From Semisulcospira habei (lineage: Eukaryota; Mollusca; Gastropoda; Semisulcospiridae), in the NCBI GenBank assembly GCA_036245525.1, contig BTPG01000005.1:205494030-205558029 (forward strand): 64,000 nucleotides of DNA, read 5' to 3'. Of the stretch, positions 31,247-42,713 are shown piece after piece (positions within the stretch are counted from its first letter, which is position 1; each line of letters starts with the position of its first letter). The position numbers and the translations under genes were made by a program. The notes beneath the pieces were generated by a model, which saw only the letters and a program-made list of their open reading frames with translations, had not been told where the DNA came from and searched no databases.

Positions 31247-31417
31247 CGGGGCATAACTGTGACTTGCAGGTCTCTCCCTCAGCATCTGGCCCCTGACAGT
31301 ACCTGCCGCCATATTGAGGAACAGGATTGTTGCACGTGCGCTGGCGACTTCTCTTCCCTCCATCACAGGTGGCGCTGCATGAGCTCCATTGTACCCATGC
31401 ATTCCAGTTGCCGTGCA
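31247..31417 (-). CDS. Receptor gene exon: thrombospondin type 1 (TSP1) repeat, first
   Basis: The exon is 171 bp (57 codons), acceptor tatatgtttcag before 31417 and donor gtaaaaaaa from 31246, phase 1-1. It encodes VHGNWNAWVQWSSCSATCDG, then SRQRTCNNP, a GGRYCQG turn and a final CKSQLCPG. All TSP1 landmarks are present: three tryptophans, CSATC, the RQRTC strand and six cysteines. This is the most N-terminal exon visible; the signal peptide and earlier exons lie upstream, at higher coordinates, and were not found in this window. Confidence 0.94.
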
Positions 31418-31484
31418 CTGAAACATATACAGACATATACACAGAGGAAACATTTCTGGCTTAAAAAGAGAATAATCAACAGTG

Positions 31485-31489
<5 letters not shown>

Positions 31490-31570
<81 letters not shown>

Positions 31571-31612
31571 TAGTTATAGTTATAGTTATATATAGTTATA
31601 TATAGTTATATA
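31490..31612. repeat. (TA)n and (TATAGT)n microsatellite
   Basis: About 75 bp of TA followed by tatagttatagttata repeats, in the intron or 5' region upstream of the first visible TSP1 exon. Confidence 0.97.
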
Positions 31613-31613
31613 T

Positions 31614-31752
31614 TGTACCCACTCCATAAGTTTTCCCCCTTCTTTGACACATGTATTGCATAATAAGCAAATTAATATTCATAAACTATTTATTTTCTTG
31701 CTACACTTTCTTCCCAAAATCCCTTGCGCGCCACGAAGGCTCGATCTTGAAG
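31614..31752 (+). repeat. End module of element X, third copy
   Basis: gtacccactccataagtttt, ttctttgacacatgt, cccaaaatcccttgcgcgcc and ctcgatcttgaagatactt match the modules at 27188 and 28908. Confidence 0.55.
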
Positions 31753-31827
31753 ATACTTAAACAATATAGATATAAATAGAACAAGGGGTGGGGGTGGTAG
31801 TAGCATATTAGAATGGCATACGTTTGT

Positions 31828-32176
31828 TGTACATTGGTTGTACATTGCTTAACGTCCTGACAGCAACAAGACTGTCTCAGGACGTGCCTGCACTGTTTGT
31901 GAAAAAAAAAACCTAAACAGAATATTGAATGTATGTCGCCAGCCGGTCTAATACACTAAATAAATGTAAGACCATTTAGCAACACACATCCAATATCAAG
32001 AGCTACAGGCAGCGCAGACAATAGGGAGAGTTTAGAAAAGGAAATACAGGTGAATGGACCAAGGGTAGACAGAAACACATGCCCCAGAATAAGGGGCAAA
32101 ACCCACCCTGTGTGGCTGACCAGGGTGACCCTGGGAACTAAAAAGTAGTTAACCCCACCCAAGTGCCCCAGGGCAG
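31828..32176 (-). mobile_element. TAIL retroposon copy 3, 5'-truncated
   Basis: It shares the full body (tgtacattgcttaacgtc ... aagtgccccagggcag) but lacks the final acccgggtgggg and runs directly into a TATAA repeat. No target duplication seen. Confidence 0.85.
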
Positions 32177-32182
32177 AAAAAT

Positions 32183-32284
32183 ATATAATATAATATAATA
32201 TAATATAATATAATATAATATAATATAATATAATATAATATAATATAATATAATATAATATAATATAATATAATATAATATAAT
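32183..32284. repeat. (TATAA)n microsatellite, about 100 bp
   Basis: Pentanucleotide tataa repeated about 20 times at the end of TAIL copy 3. Confidence 0.97.
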
Positions 32285-32289
32285 TTTTT

Positions 32290-33675
32290 TTCAAATAAAA
32301 GCCCATGTACGATATACGAATAGAGTGAGCTGAGAACTGTGACCTACAAACGTAAACATCGATCGTCGTGAACAGGTACAAACGATATGGCGGACGTTTT
32401 ATAGCCCTCTGGCTGACGCATCTTGGATGCCAGTTTTGTTCTATAAAAGATCGCCAAACGTTCTAAAGTACAAAGTTACTTAGTGTTGTTCGAAACAACA
32501 AGCACACTCAGTACTGGAGACGGCTACGTCATGAAATATTTTAAATTACGTCATAAGTCTATTATGTATTTAATGTATATTCCTTTGATGTCAGTCATGT
32601 CTGGCGTGATCCAGGTCGCAAAGTGTCTTTTTGATTTCTTTTACAAAAATAGTGGAGGAATGAAAACAAATACGTTATTGGTCGGAGGGCCTATTGTAGG
32701 CCTTCGGGAGGTCAAAGGAACCATTGTACCCCTCAGGCCAAGTCCGACCAATAACTTATATCTATGGCAAAGACACAGTAAATAGCTAAATGAATAATAA
32801 AAAATAAAAAAAACCCTGCTAGAGACACGTTCTCACAATATCATAGTAGATTATACAGCTCAAAACATAACTGAACGGCCAGCAATTGGCACCGGTTCTT
32901 TCTCAGTGAATGGTTATATGATAGAGACAGGCACGGAAAACAAATCCATATAAAGAAAACCAAAAACAAGCACAGTAACCTCGCATGGTAGCTAGAAAGG
33001 CTTAGAAAAGCTTGGTGGCACTGTTACATCGGGACCATTTTCCAGGGTTTGCATACTTTGAAAGAGTTCAACTCTATGCTTCAGTTCAAAAACAGAGTGC
33101 CGTTCTAATGAGTATGGTGTTTTACAAATTTCTTACGCATTCTGATTTATTGCTGTGTTTTGCATACTAGTCCTTAACGGGGAGATTCCTGTACAGGTGT
33201 TTGGGCTTCTTTAGATGAATGTGCCTCCCGAGCCTTTTTCAGTCATTGGGACCGGTTTTTTGTTGTTGGTTTTTTTGACCGTCCAAGTATAGAATGTGTC
33301 ACGACACGGGTTTTTTCTTCTATTTTTGTAGGGGAGTTACATTTAGAGGGGTGACAGGGATTAGTTAGTCACCGGACATAAGGATAGCATAGGTGAGTTG
33401 TTTGGCCTTTACACGAGAAATTGTTGCCATGCGAGAATACGAAGGTCGGCGTGACGGGTGGTTCTTGTTTCACGTGTTTTTACATCGCACCATTTTTACT
33501 GAGCACAATTTTGCTAGACCGTACGATATCCAAATTGTTAGGCAGTCGCTTTCCAACAGCAAACGCAGTCTGTCGCTTTCCAACAGAGAACGAAACAGCG
33601 TTCCTCTGTAGCGGTCCCGTAATACGGCTCTGGTTTGACGAAAACGACGTAGAGATCTAGGAACTCCTAGGGGGA
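32290..33675. other. Unannotated interval with one small hairpin
   Basis: I recognise no gene or element. At 32676-32756 ttattggtcgga and tccgaccaataa form 12-bp arms of a hairpin. At 33546 and 33574 tcgctttccaacag is directly repeated. Confidence 0.5.
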
Positions 33676-35866
33676 AAAAAAAGAGCTGCCCATCAGGCCC
33701 ACCTAGCCCAGCCTTCCTGCCCTGTGAAGAAGTCTGCCTTCCGCCTGGTCTGCAGCAGTCTCCAGCGCAAGCTCAGAGATCTCCAGAACGAGTGGTAGAC
33801 CAGACTCGCACAGAGAACGCAGCTTTGCGCTGACTACGGTGACTACAGGGGCTTCTTCGAAGCACTGAAAGCAGTGTATGACCCCAGGCACCCGATACAA
33901 AGTCCCCTGCAAAGCGACGATGGATAGGCACTCCTCACAGATAATAACTCCATCTTGAACCGCTGGTCGGAATACTTTCAGGACCTCTTCAGAGCTGAGC
34001 GCACTGTTCAAAAAGCAGTCACCCTCCAAATCCCACAACTCTCAGTAAAGGTTGAATTGGACGAACCGCTCACTGCTGAAGAGACCCTCACAGCCATCCA
34101 CCAGCTCAAGAGTGGCAAAGCAGCAGACATTGACGGTATCCCACCAGAGATCTGGAAACGTGGAGGCCCAGCACTGCACAACAAGCTCCGTGACCTCTTT
34201 CTCTGCTGCTGGGAGGAAGGAACACTACCAAAAGATCTCCGCGATGCAGTCGTCATCACCCTGTACAAGAACAAAGGAGAGAAGTCTGCCTGCTCCAACT
34301 ACCGTGGAATTACCTGCTGTCCATTGCCTGGAAAATCCTTGCAAGGCTGCTCCTGAATCGGCTGGTACCTGCCATTGCAGAAGACCACCTCCCAGAGGGC
34401 CAGTGTGGCTTCAGAGCCAACAGGAGCACCACCGACATGGTCTTTGTGCTGAGACAGCTTCAGGAGAAGTGCCGTGAGCAGAACAAAGGGCTGTACGTAA
34501 CGTTTGTCGATCTAACAAAAGCCTTCGACACTGTGAGCAGGCAAGGCATATGGCAGATAATGGAGCGACTTGGCTGTCCCCCAAAGTTCCTCAGCATGAT
34601 CGTCCAGCTACACGAGGACCAACAAGCCAGGTCAGACTCAACAGTGACCTCTCAGAACCATTCCCATTCTCAACGGTGTGAAGCAGGGCTGTGTGCTGGC
34701 ACCGACCCTCTTCACCATTATTTTTAGCATTATGTTGAAGCAGGCCACAGTGGACCTCGACGATGACGATGCAGTGTACATCAGGTATCGTCTCGATGGC
34801 AGCCTGTTCAACCTCAGACGACTGCAGGCCCACACCAAAACCCTAGACCAACTGATTCGTGAGCTGCTCTTTGCTGACGACGCTCCCCTCGTTGCACACA
34901 CAGAGAGAGCCCTGCAGTGCATCACATCCTGCTTTGCAGACACTGCCCAGCTCTTTGGACTCGAGGTCAGTCTGAAAAAGACAGGTCCTCCATCAGCCGG
35001 CACCCAAGGTAGAGCATCGCCCTCCACACATCACCATCGGCGAGTCTGAACTGAAGTGAATGCACCAGTTTACCTACCTTGGCTGCATCATTACGTCAGA
35101 CGCCAAGCTGGACAAGGCGCTGGACAGCAGGCTGGCAAAAGCAAACAGCGCTTTCGGGCGTCTATACAAGCGGGTGTAGCACAATCAACAGCTGAAAACA
35201 GGCACCAAGATCAGCGTGTACAGAGCTGTCGTCCTCACCACCCTGCTGTATGGTTTCGAGTCCTGGGCCCTCTACCGCAGCCAACTACGACTCGTCGAAC
35301 GCTTCCACCAGCGCTGCCTGCGTACAATCCTTGGCATTCACTGGAGTGACTATGTCACAAACGTCGAGGTCCTTGAACAGGCAAAAACTGTGAGCATCGA
35401 GGCTTTGCTGCTGCGGACACAGCTCCGCTGGGCTGGGCACTTCTCCAGGATGGAGGATCATCGTCTACCCAAGATCACCCTGTTCGGTGAGCTCGCCACT
35501 GGACACAGAGACAGAGGGGCACCAAAGATGAGATACAAAGACTGTCTCAAGAAGTCACTTAGTGCCTGCCAAATTGACCACCGCCAGGGGTCTTCACTTG
35601 CTGCGGACCGTGACACCTGGCGCTCCACCATTTACAAGGCAGCTGTCTCCTTTGTGGACTCTCGCAGAGCTAGCCTTAAAGACCATCCGTTCAGGACAAA
35701 AAACAGAGATGCCGCAACTCAGAACCCTGGCCAGACCTCCCTCTGCAGCCACTGCGGTCGAACCTGCCTGTCCCGGATCGGCCTCCGCAGTCACGAGCAT
35801 ACCTGCAAACATCGTGGACAACCTCTATAGAATCTTCGTTCGCGAAGTTAAGCCAAGATAGAGATA
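33676..35866 (+). mobile_element. LINE 2: 5'-truncated non-LTR retrotransposon
   Basis: It begins in the linker before the reverse transcriptase and ends ...cgcgaagttaagccaag and a short (att)n tail at about 35866. The same 3' end occurs at 62788-62890. Endonuclease and ORF1 are missing. Confidence 0.87.
33950..35830 (+). pseudogene. LINE 2 reverse transcriptase with C-terminal C2H2 finger, broken
   Basis: RT blocks: NRWSEYFQDLF, HQLKSGKAADIDGIPPEIWK, SNYRGIT, GQCGFRANRSTTDMVFVLRQ, FVDLTKAFDTVSRQGIW (first Asp), KQGCVLAPTLF and LLFADDAPLVAH (DD). Then FTYLGCIITSDAKLDK, YGFESWALYR, LRWAGHFSRM and RYKDCLKKSL. The C terminus has a C2H2 finger, CSHCGRTCLSRIGLRSHEHTC split as C-x2-C-x12-H-x4/5-C, typical of some LINE lineages. 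Frame breaks near 34315, 34650, 35030 and 35178. Confidence 0.86.
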
Positions 35867-36484
35867 TTATTATTAGTTTGGTTATAGCGTATTGGGGGGC
35901 AAGTGTAAGAATGTATTAGTAAATGCATTTATTTTGTTTGGTGGTATCTAGCGTCGGAGGGTAGATTTGGAAGCGAGTTGTATGGTAATGCGTAAATATG
36001 CATTTCGTTGAGGTTAAATTTATTGTTGTGGGAGCGGAGAGGTGAAGGAATATAAAATAAGGCAAGGTTTGCGGGAAGGGTGACGTGATTACCTTTCTTT
36101 GGTGGTTAGTTATTCATATGTGTATTTTTGCGCCTGTGTTTTAGTGCATCCAACGGTCTAAACATCCAAAAATCTAAAGATCCAAAGAACCAATTGGCTA
36201 AGTCCGCCGCCGTGCTGTGCGGAAGGCCTGGCCCTTTCGTTGTGAGAGTGGAGGCTGGCTGTGTCACTCCGCCTTCTAGGTCTACGACGCCGTACCTGAG
36301 CACTGTTGCGAGCGTCGCGGCACGCCCTGTGTTTAGCCAGGTCGGGTCGTCCCATTTAGTAGTTTCTAATTTATTTAAGTAAAGTCTTGTTTATTTGTAA
36401 ACTTGTAAAGGACGTTGTGAGATTGATTTTATCTCCTCGTAATGACAATGTTGTGAGAGGTTCTTTGTAGCAGTGACAGAAAGA

Positions 36485-36905
36485 TTTTGAAATATTGTAT
36501 TAATTAAAAGCAGCCATGTGCTACGAAAGACCTTATTGCGAAAGCAAGAGCGTTAAGCTGAGCTGAGCTTGACGGTTGTGCTTCCGTCGAGAAGGTCCAG
36601 TGACTTGTGTACTATATTAAGTTTGCTCAACTTTAATTGTGGGTATTTGTTTCATTATATATTTGATATTGTGTATTCTAAAATATTGTGTTATTTAAAG
36701 GAGCCATGTGCTATACAGGTCTTTATTGCGGAAGTGAAAGCATTAATTTAATTTGAAATTGTCGTTCGTGCTCCCGCCGGGGAGGGGGGGGGGGGGGGGA
36801 ATTCAGTAGCTTGTGAATTTATTCGTTTTTCTCAATTTTCATTTGTATTTTCTTAAGGATATTTGTTTTATTATATATTTGATGCTATTTGGTGTTATTG
36901 TGTAT
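36485..36905. repeat. Two-unit tandem repeat of about 205-215 bp
   Basis: Both units contain aaatattgt.tta, agccatgtgcta, ttattgcg.aag.gaaagc and an end with tttgtttcattatatatttg; unit 1 starts about 36490 and unit 2 about 36690. A 19-G run is in unit 2. Confidence 0.75.
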
Positions 36906-36934
36906 GAAGGATATTCGGGTTGGGGAGTCTGGAC

Positions 36935-36965
<31 letters not shown>

Positions 36966-37132
36966 TGATGTGTGAGTGCGTGGGTAGGGTCGAGTGAGGA
37001 TATTTTGGATTATTATTTTTATATGTAATAAATGTTGTCATAATTGTTCCTCTGGTGTTTGTGTTAGTGTGGGTTGGCTGTTCTCGAGTGGTAGCGCTAA
37101 TAGTTCGCCTCCCGGAAGCGGGGGTCGTGACA
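36905..37132 (+). repeat. LTR-C-like 3' end
   Basis: It contains a polyadenylation signal (aataaatgttgtc) followed by a GT-rich stretch and ends gcgggggtcgtgaca. An inverted copy is at 41621-41830. The TG...CA-type end and poly(A) signal suggest the R-U5 part of an LTR; the start is not located. Confidence 0.55.
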
Positions 37133-37470
37133 GAATGATTTATATAATCTACCTTAATCTACTTTGATTATGAGGGAAAGTGTGTCCCCCTCTCATTATA
37201 TATATATTCATTTACTTATTATTTATTTAATTAGTTAGTTAGTTAAGTAATTAGTTAAACACTCCCTACCCCGGACCCACCTTTAAAAAAAAAAAAGTCC
37301 CTTCTATTTATAGAAGGGACATTTTAGGATGGGTCGCGGTGGAACGAATTAAATAGCATGTCCATGATGTCAAAGAGGGCAGGCCTAAACCATCGACAAC
37401 TGAAGAAAGGTAAAAATTACGTCATTAAGCTAACCTCGCTGCTGAACGTACATTTGGCATGAAAGGCAGT

Positions 37471-37624
37471 ATGTGTGTGTATGTGTGTGTGTGAGTGTGT
37501 GTGTGTGTGTGTTTGTGTGTGTGTGCGTTTTCATGTGTGCGTGTGTGCGCGCTCCAAACATCTCCAAGAGGCATAGATCCTCATGCGCCCTCCATGAGAA
37601 TCTCTGCCTCGTCGAGATGCGCGC

Positions 37625-37655
<31 letters not shown>

Positions 37656-37670
37656 AGTGTGAGGGAGAGG
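37471..37670. repeat. GT/GC microsatellites around a small hairpin
   Basis: GT tracts at 37471-37540 and 37640-37658 and a GC tract at 37619-37640 flank a hairpin (37565-37615: aagaggcatagatcctcatg versus catgagaatctctgcctcgt) related to the CCCCTTC hairpin family. Confidence 0.85.
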
Positions 37671-37844
37671 GAGAAATGAAATGAAACTTTATTTTTCAAG
37701 GATAAATGATTGGATACCTTCAATGACCTTTTTTTCAATTATGTCCTTGCTAAGCTATAGCATGCACGTAAACACACATACACATAATTTTATTTATAAA
37801 AAGGATACATAATAGTAATAATTTCATTTCGAATAATCCACGCA

Positions 37845-37850
37845 CGCGCG

Positions 37851-37899
<49 letters not shown>

Positions 37900-37985
37900 A
37901 CACACATACACACACGCAGACACGAACTGATAATTACCAGTCCGCACACACAGACACGCACACACACGTACTGATTTCTACCAGT

Positions 37986-38067
<82 letters not shown>
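37845..38067. repeat. (CG)n/(CA)n microsatellites
   Basis: CG run at 37845-37858, CA tracts at 37858-37893 and 37988-38066. Confidence 0.97.
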
Positions 38068-38069
<2 letters not shown>

Positions 38070-38310
38070 ACACCAAGCAAAACATCGAACATTAAAAAGT
38101 TATGATGTTATGCTGCACTTACAAATATGCTAGAACATATTAGAAGACATAAAGAAGGCATGATTTCTTTTCCGCTGAGGTTTCAAAACAAAAGAAATGA
38201 CAAACAAAACCTCAGCAAGTCTAAAGTATTATGACGCATGAATATGAATAAGGAAATGTTTCTGCAGTCGAATGACGGTATGTGAAAGAAAAAATATGAA
38301 CAATATGTTT

Positions 38311-38553
38311 TCACATGTTCTTAATAAATTTATGGAGTTGGTCCTTGAAAGTTCGTAAATAAGGTGCTGCTTTAATGTTTGCAGGAATAGTGTTTGATAA
38401 TTTTGCACCAGAGTAGGAGAGGAACGTCTTGTACATATCTAAGCGGGGCATTGGTACTACCAGATTGTTCACTGGTGTTCGATTAGATCTGTGGGCAAGT
38501 GCGAACAAATTATTGAGATAGGCTGGAGAGTCTGAGAGGGTTATTTTGCGCAT
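38311..38553 (-). pseudogene. LINE 3 C-terminal region
   Basis: 80 codons ending SGAKLSNTIPANIKAAPYL and a final basic helix (RTFKDQLHKFIKNM). This resembles the LWN.LP..i....s...FK..L...L terminus common in CR1/Jockey-type RTs. Confidence 0.7.
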
Positions 38554-39041
38554 TTTTCAAAATATTATAAATGAACTGCTTGTCAACAGCAGAATATCCA
38601 GCAGCTTGAACTTGTAATCAGTACTAATGACTTGCATGGGTTTGTCAACGATTAATTTGATTGCCCGCCTGTGAAGCGAATTCATCCTTTGAGATCAGCA
38701 TCACTACTTCCATCCCAGACGGAGGAGGCATAATCCAAATGTGGCTGAATATTGGCACAGTAAACACGTTTCCTTGTTGGATCGTTAGTAAAATATCTTA
38801 ATTTTGACAGTAAGAATAAGTTTTTTTATATTGTTTTACACACTTTGGTAATATGGCTTTGTCAACACAGTTTGTCATCAATGATGATTCCAAGAACACG
38901 CTGTTCCTTGACTTGCTCAACAGACTGCCCATTCAATTAGAGCTGTAGGGGAGGCGGTTTCAGCTGATGCTTTTGTCTAGTAGTAATTAACATAAATTTG
39001 GTCTTAGTAGGATTCGGAATCATATAACTGTTTTGACACGG

Positions 39042-39811
39042 TCACCATGTAGAAACATCATTCAGGCCGCTCTGTGACTGGGTTATACGGGATGCATTTG
39101 ACGGTGACACGTCAAGAATTCCATCATCAGCAAAGAGACTACAGATTACACGGGGGTGGGATATATGTAAGGGAAGATCGTTTATAAAAATTGAAAATAA
39201 TAATGGACCGATGACCGATCCTTGTGGTACTCCCTCACGTGAGTTTGTACCATTCACACAGAGGTACTGTGTGCGCCCGTTTAGATATGATGTAATGAAG
39301 GCAAGGGTGCCATCACTCAGCTGATAGGCAGCAAGTTTTTCAAATAAAAGTTCATGGTTGACAAGAGCAAAAAGTTTTGAAATGTCCAAAAATACCGCTC
39401 CAGTCATTTGCCCATTATTCATAGCAGTTAACCATCTGTCAACCAGGTGAACAAAAGCTGTGTGACAAGAATGTCTCCTACTAAACCCAAACTGTAGTGG
39501 ATGAACGAGTTTTAATTATCTAAGAAATGTTGTAAATGTGTGCGGATATGTCTTTCACTCGGTTTTGACAGAGTTGACAACAAAGAAATGGGTCTGAAAT
39601 GGTTGGGGTCATCTACATATTTTGTTTTAGGTAGCGGTATTAATTTTGCCGTTTTCAGACCAGACGGAAATTGTCCATGTTGTACGCAAAGGTTGTAGAA
39701 GTACATTCGCGACTCGACGACGTATGGAAGAGCCATTTTAAGAACAGTGCTGCTAATTCCATCATGACCAGATGTACGTTTACTCTTCAATGAAGAAATG
39801 GATTTTCCCAC
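39042..39811 (-). pseudogene. LINE 3 reverse transcriptase, broken
   Basis: 39512-39811 has KSKRTSGHDGISSTVLK and HFRPISLLSTLSK. 39042-39422 has FLDISKLFALVNHELLFEKL, where the second Asp of motif A has been lost, GVPQGSVIGPLLFSIFINDL and CSLFADDGILD with the catalytic DD. The two pieces are in different frames. Confidence 0.85.
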
Positions 39812-40263
39812 TTCATAAACTGTTAAGAGCGGAATGTTGCAAGATGTGTTAGGTGTTAAATTTTCAGCACGAAACCTTTTTAGCCGTTTTCCGAAACATC
39901 AAACGGTTGAACCGGCGACGTAAGATTCTGTAGCAGTAGTGGCGGTAGAGAGAAAATGCTGATAAAACGTATCAGCTGATATTTTGGTGCACTGTGCGGT
40001 ATTTCTGGACCTCGTAAAGGTGTTTATTGCACGTCAAACAGAAACGATATCTTGTTTGCCGTTCATGAGATGGTGAAAGTGAGACCTCTGCACATTTCTA
40101 ACTAAATATTTTACAAGGTCTCTTTGTTTTCGGTAAGCTACAAAATGTTTGCTCCTTTTACTGATGATCATCTCGGAGCTGCATAGCATCCTTAATTTCA
40201 TTGTTCAACCACGCGGGACGCTGGGGATTTTTCACTCGCTTCTCTCTGAAAGGAGTATGTTTA

Positions 40264-41045
40264 TCAAAACACAAAGAAACAATCTGTACCATTCAGACAA
40301 AGCCTCGTAGGGTCACCTTGGTTGTAAACTGTGTGGTAAGATACTTGACAGGTCATGCAGAAATGGTCTTTGTTGAAGCGCTTCAAAGATCTATAGCTAG
40401 TTGTGTGCTGGTGTTTACGAAAAGTAGTATTTGCTTTCAATGCCCAGCCACAACATACAGGGTAATGATCACTAATCCCTATTTGGGGCACCTCTACTCC
40501 CACTACCCTTGACTTATTAGTTGTGTAGATGTGGCCAATAAGGGTGGAGGAAGTAGAACTAACACGGGTAGCAGCAGTAACTAACTGCTTCAGTCCAAAT
40601 ATAGAAATGGTACATTCCCAGGCAGGGTTATTCAGGAGCAAATTGATATTAAAGTCTCCCAAAATCAACATTTCTGAGGTGGACTTTCTGACCTTATCCA
40701 CCATGACTGTAAATTCGTCATACCATTGAAATATTGATGCTGGGTTTCTATTAATGTATCCGACGGGACTGGACTCGTTTTCCTTCAACTCAATCCAGAC
40801 ACATTCCACCCTTGGTGATTCCAGGTCTTTACGCCTGCGGGTGATACCGCACTGATTGAATTGTGTCTATACACTGCTATACTTGTCTGTCCCGAGTATT
40901 CAGCATCGCGGCACAAGACAGGGCGGCAAAGTCCTGGATAGAAACGGCCTCATCACTGATGTTAGGATTGAGGCGCGATTCAGTGACACCAAACAAATGA
41001 AAAGGACTGGGTTGAGTCAAGGGCACACAGATCAGGGATTTTGTT
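40264..41045 (-). pseudogene. LINE 3 APE-type endonuclease, broken
   Basis: It nicks target DNA in target-primed retrotransposition. Visible: LFGVTESRLNPNISDEAV near 41020-40960 (the TES/TETWL block), CVWIELKENESSPVGYINR, EMLILGDFNINLL (catalytic GDFN) and GISDHYPV (the SDH block). A stop near 40885 and other breaks separate the parts. Confidence 0.83.
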
Positions 41046-41620
41046 ATACAGATGACATATGTTTAAGTGACCAATATGTAAATGCTGACCTGATAATGTT
41101 TATGTCGCTTCAGATCAAACAGCAAAAGTGCTCACGAGACCAAAAAAATGAAAGAAATTAATACAAAAAGCTAAATATAATGATGTAACTAAATAAAAGT
41201 TACAAACAGAAAAACATGCTTAAAGTATGCCTGGCAGCGGTTTTAAAACTAATGAACACTAGATGCCGCTGCCCTGGGAGCTAATCGGTTTTTAGCGTCA
41301 ATAGTTCACTTAGCTATACAAAACAGTCCATTCAGTAAACAAATCTCTTCACTGCCACAATAAAACAACTCGCTTCACGGTCACAGTTGAATGCCGACCG
41401 CTTGCAACAAGTGCGGCGGAAATGGCACAGTCAAAATACTATACGGCGTCAGCACATGCAATTAATGTCGTGCATTCCAGCTCAGTCAAAAACCTTGCAT
41501 AGCTTTATCGATACTCCCAACTGTCATTCAGAAATTAGCAAAGAAAACCACTCAGCAACCACTTGACAGTGAATGAGTAATGTTAGTCATGAACACCTTC
41601 ATCATAAGACATGAAGGAAT

Positions 41621-41830
41621 GTGTCACGACCCCCGCTTCCGGGGCGCGAACTATGAGCGCTACCGCTCGAGACACACCCGACCCACACTAACACAAATCT
41701 AACACAAACACCAGAGGAACAATGACGACGACATTTATTAAATAAAACCCTAACAATAACCAACTATTCTCACGCAATCCTAACCAAGCGTTCACACATC
41801 ACATTCACACACACACGTTATGGGACCAGC
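41621..41830 (-). repeat. LTR-C-like 3' end, inverted copy
   Basis: The minus strand matches 36905-37132 (poly(A) signal, ctctggtgtttgtgttag, gagcggtagcgct, cgggggtcgtgaca). Confidence 0.65.
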
Positions 41831-42269
41831 AGTTGCGACCACCACAACAGGCTTTTACAGGAGTGTTCACAGGTTTGGCACACACATGCCTGCTGCATTT
41901 ACAACATGAGATGGGGGTCTTTTGAGACTCTGACAAGTGTGTTTTATATAAAAATGAATTGTACATAATCATTTTCCCCTGCTACCTCCTAAATAAGCAC
42001 TCCAGACACTTGTTTGGGTATGCGGTGTGTCCCGCGAAGCATACATTTCGCTGTTTTGTGTAGTCTTTTGTCTGTGGGTTAGTCCAGTAGACTTAATGTT
42101 TAAATTGCACAGCTGTTTCATGACCCCCTTTGCATGTGGAAAAGATTGCAAGAAGCATATAGAGTATGGCAGCTGGTTACAGGCCTCTTCCTGCTTGTTG
42201 TCACTAGACAACAGGGTCAATGAAGATGCCCGGGCATTGTCTTTTTGGCTGCCCTGAGATACACAAGGA

Positions 42270-42644
42270 TTAACGTCCCGACAGCAACAACACTTTCTCG
42301 GAACTTGCTAGCACTGCTTGTGAAAAAGAAAAGAAAAAAAAAACCTAAACAGAATATTGAATGTATGTCGCCAGCTGGTCTAATACGTTAAATAAACCTT
42401 CGACATGGGGGCTAAATAAAGCTAAGACCATTTAGCAACACACATCCAATATCAAGAGCTACAGGCAGTGCAGACAGTAGAGAGAGTTTAAAAAGGCAAA
42501 TACAGGTGAATGGACCAAGGGTAGACAGAAACACATGCCCCAGAATAGAAGGGAAAACCACCCTGTGTGGCTGATCAGGGTGACCCTGGGAACTAAAAAG
42601 TAGTTAACCCCACCCAAGTCCCCCAGGGCAGACCCGGGTGAGGG
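42270..42644 (-). mobile_element. TAIL retroposon copy 4
   Basis: 375 bp with the exact 14-bp duplication gagatacacaagga at 42256-42269 and 42645-42658. The simple tail is lost, the copy beginning at ttaacgtcccg. Confidence 0.93.
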
Positions 42645-42713
42645 GAGATACACAAGGAAAATGGCCTTGGGTCGGAAAGCTCATTTTTCATCAGTAGTGT
42701 CATGGTAACATTG

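Larger units (their letters stand above)
38295..41050 (-). mobile_element. LINE 3: degenerate non-LTR retrotransposon with endonuclease and RT
   Basis: On the minus strand, from high to low coordinate: an APE-type endonuclease (40264-41045), a linker (39823-40263), reverse transcriptase blocks (39042-39811) and a C-terminal region (38311-38553). The order and motifs fit a CR1/Jockey-group LINE. Many stops and frameshifts. Confidence 0.82.

Noticed and set aside
33703..34298. Minus-strand ORFs of about 100 codons
   Set aside because: Antisense shadows of the LINE 2 reverse transcriptase.
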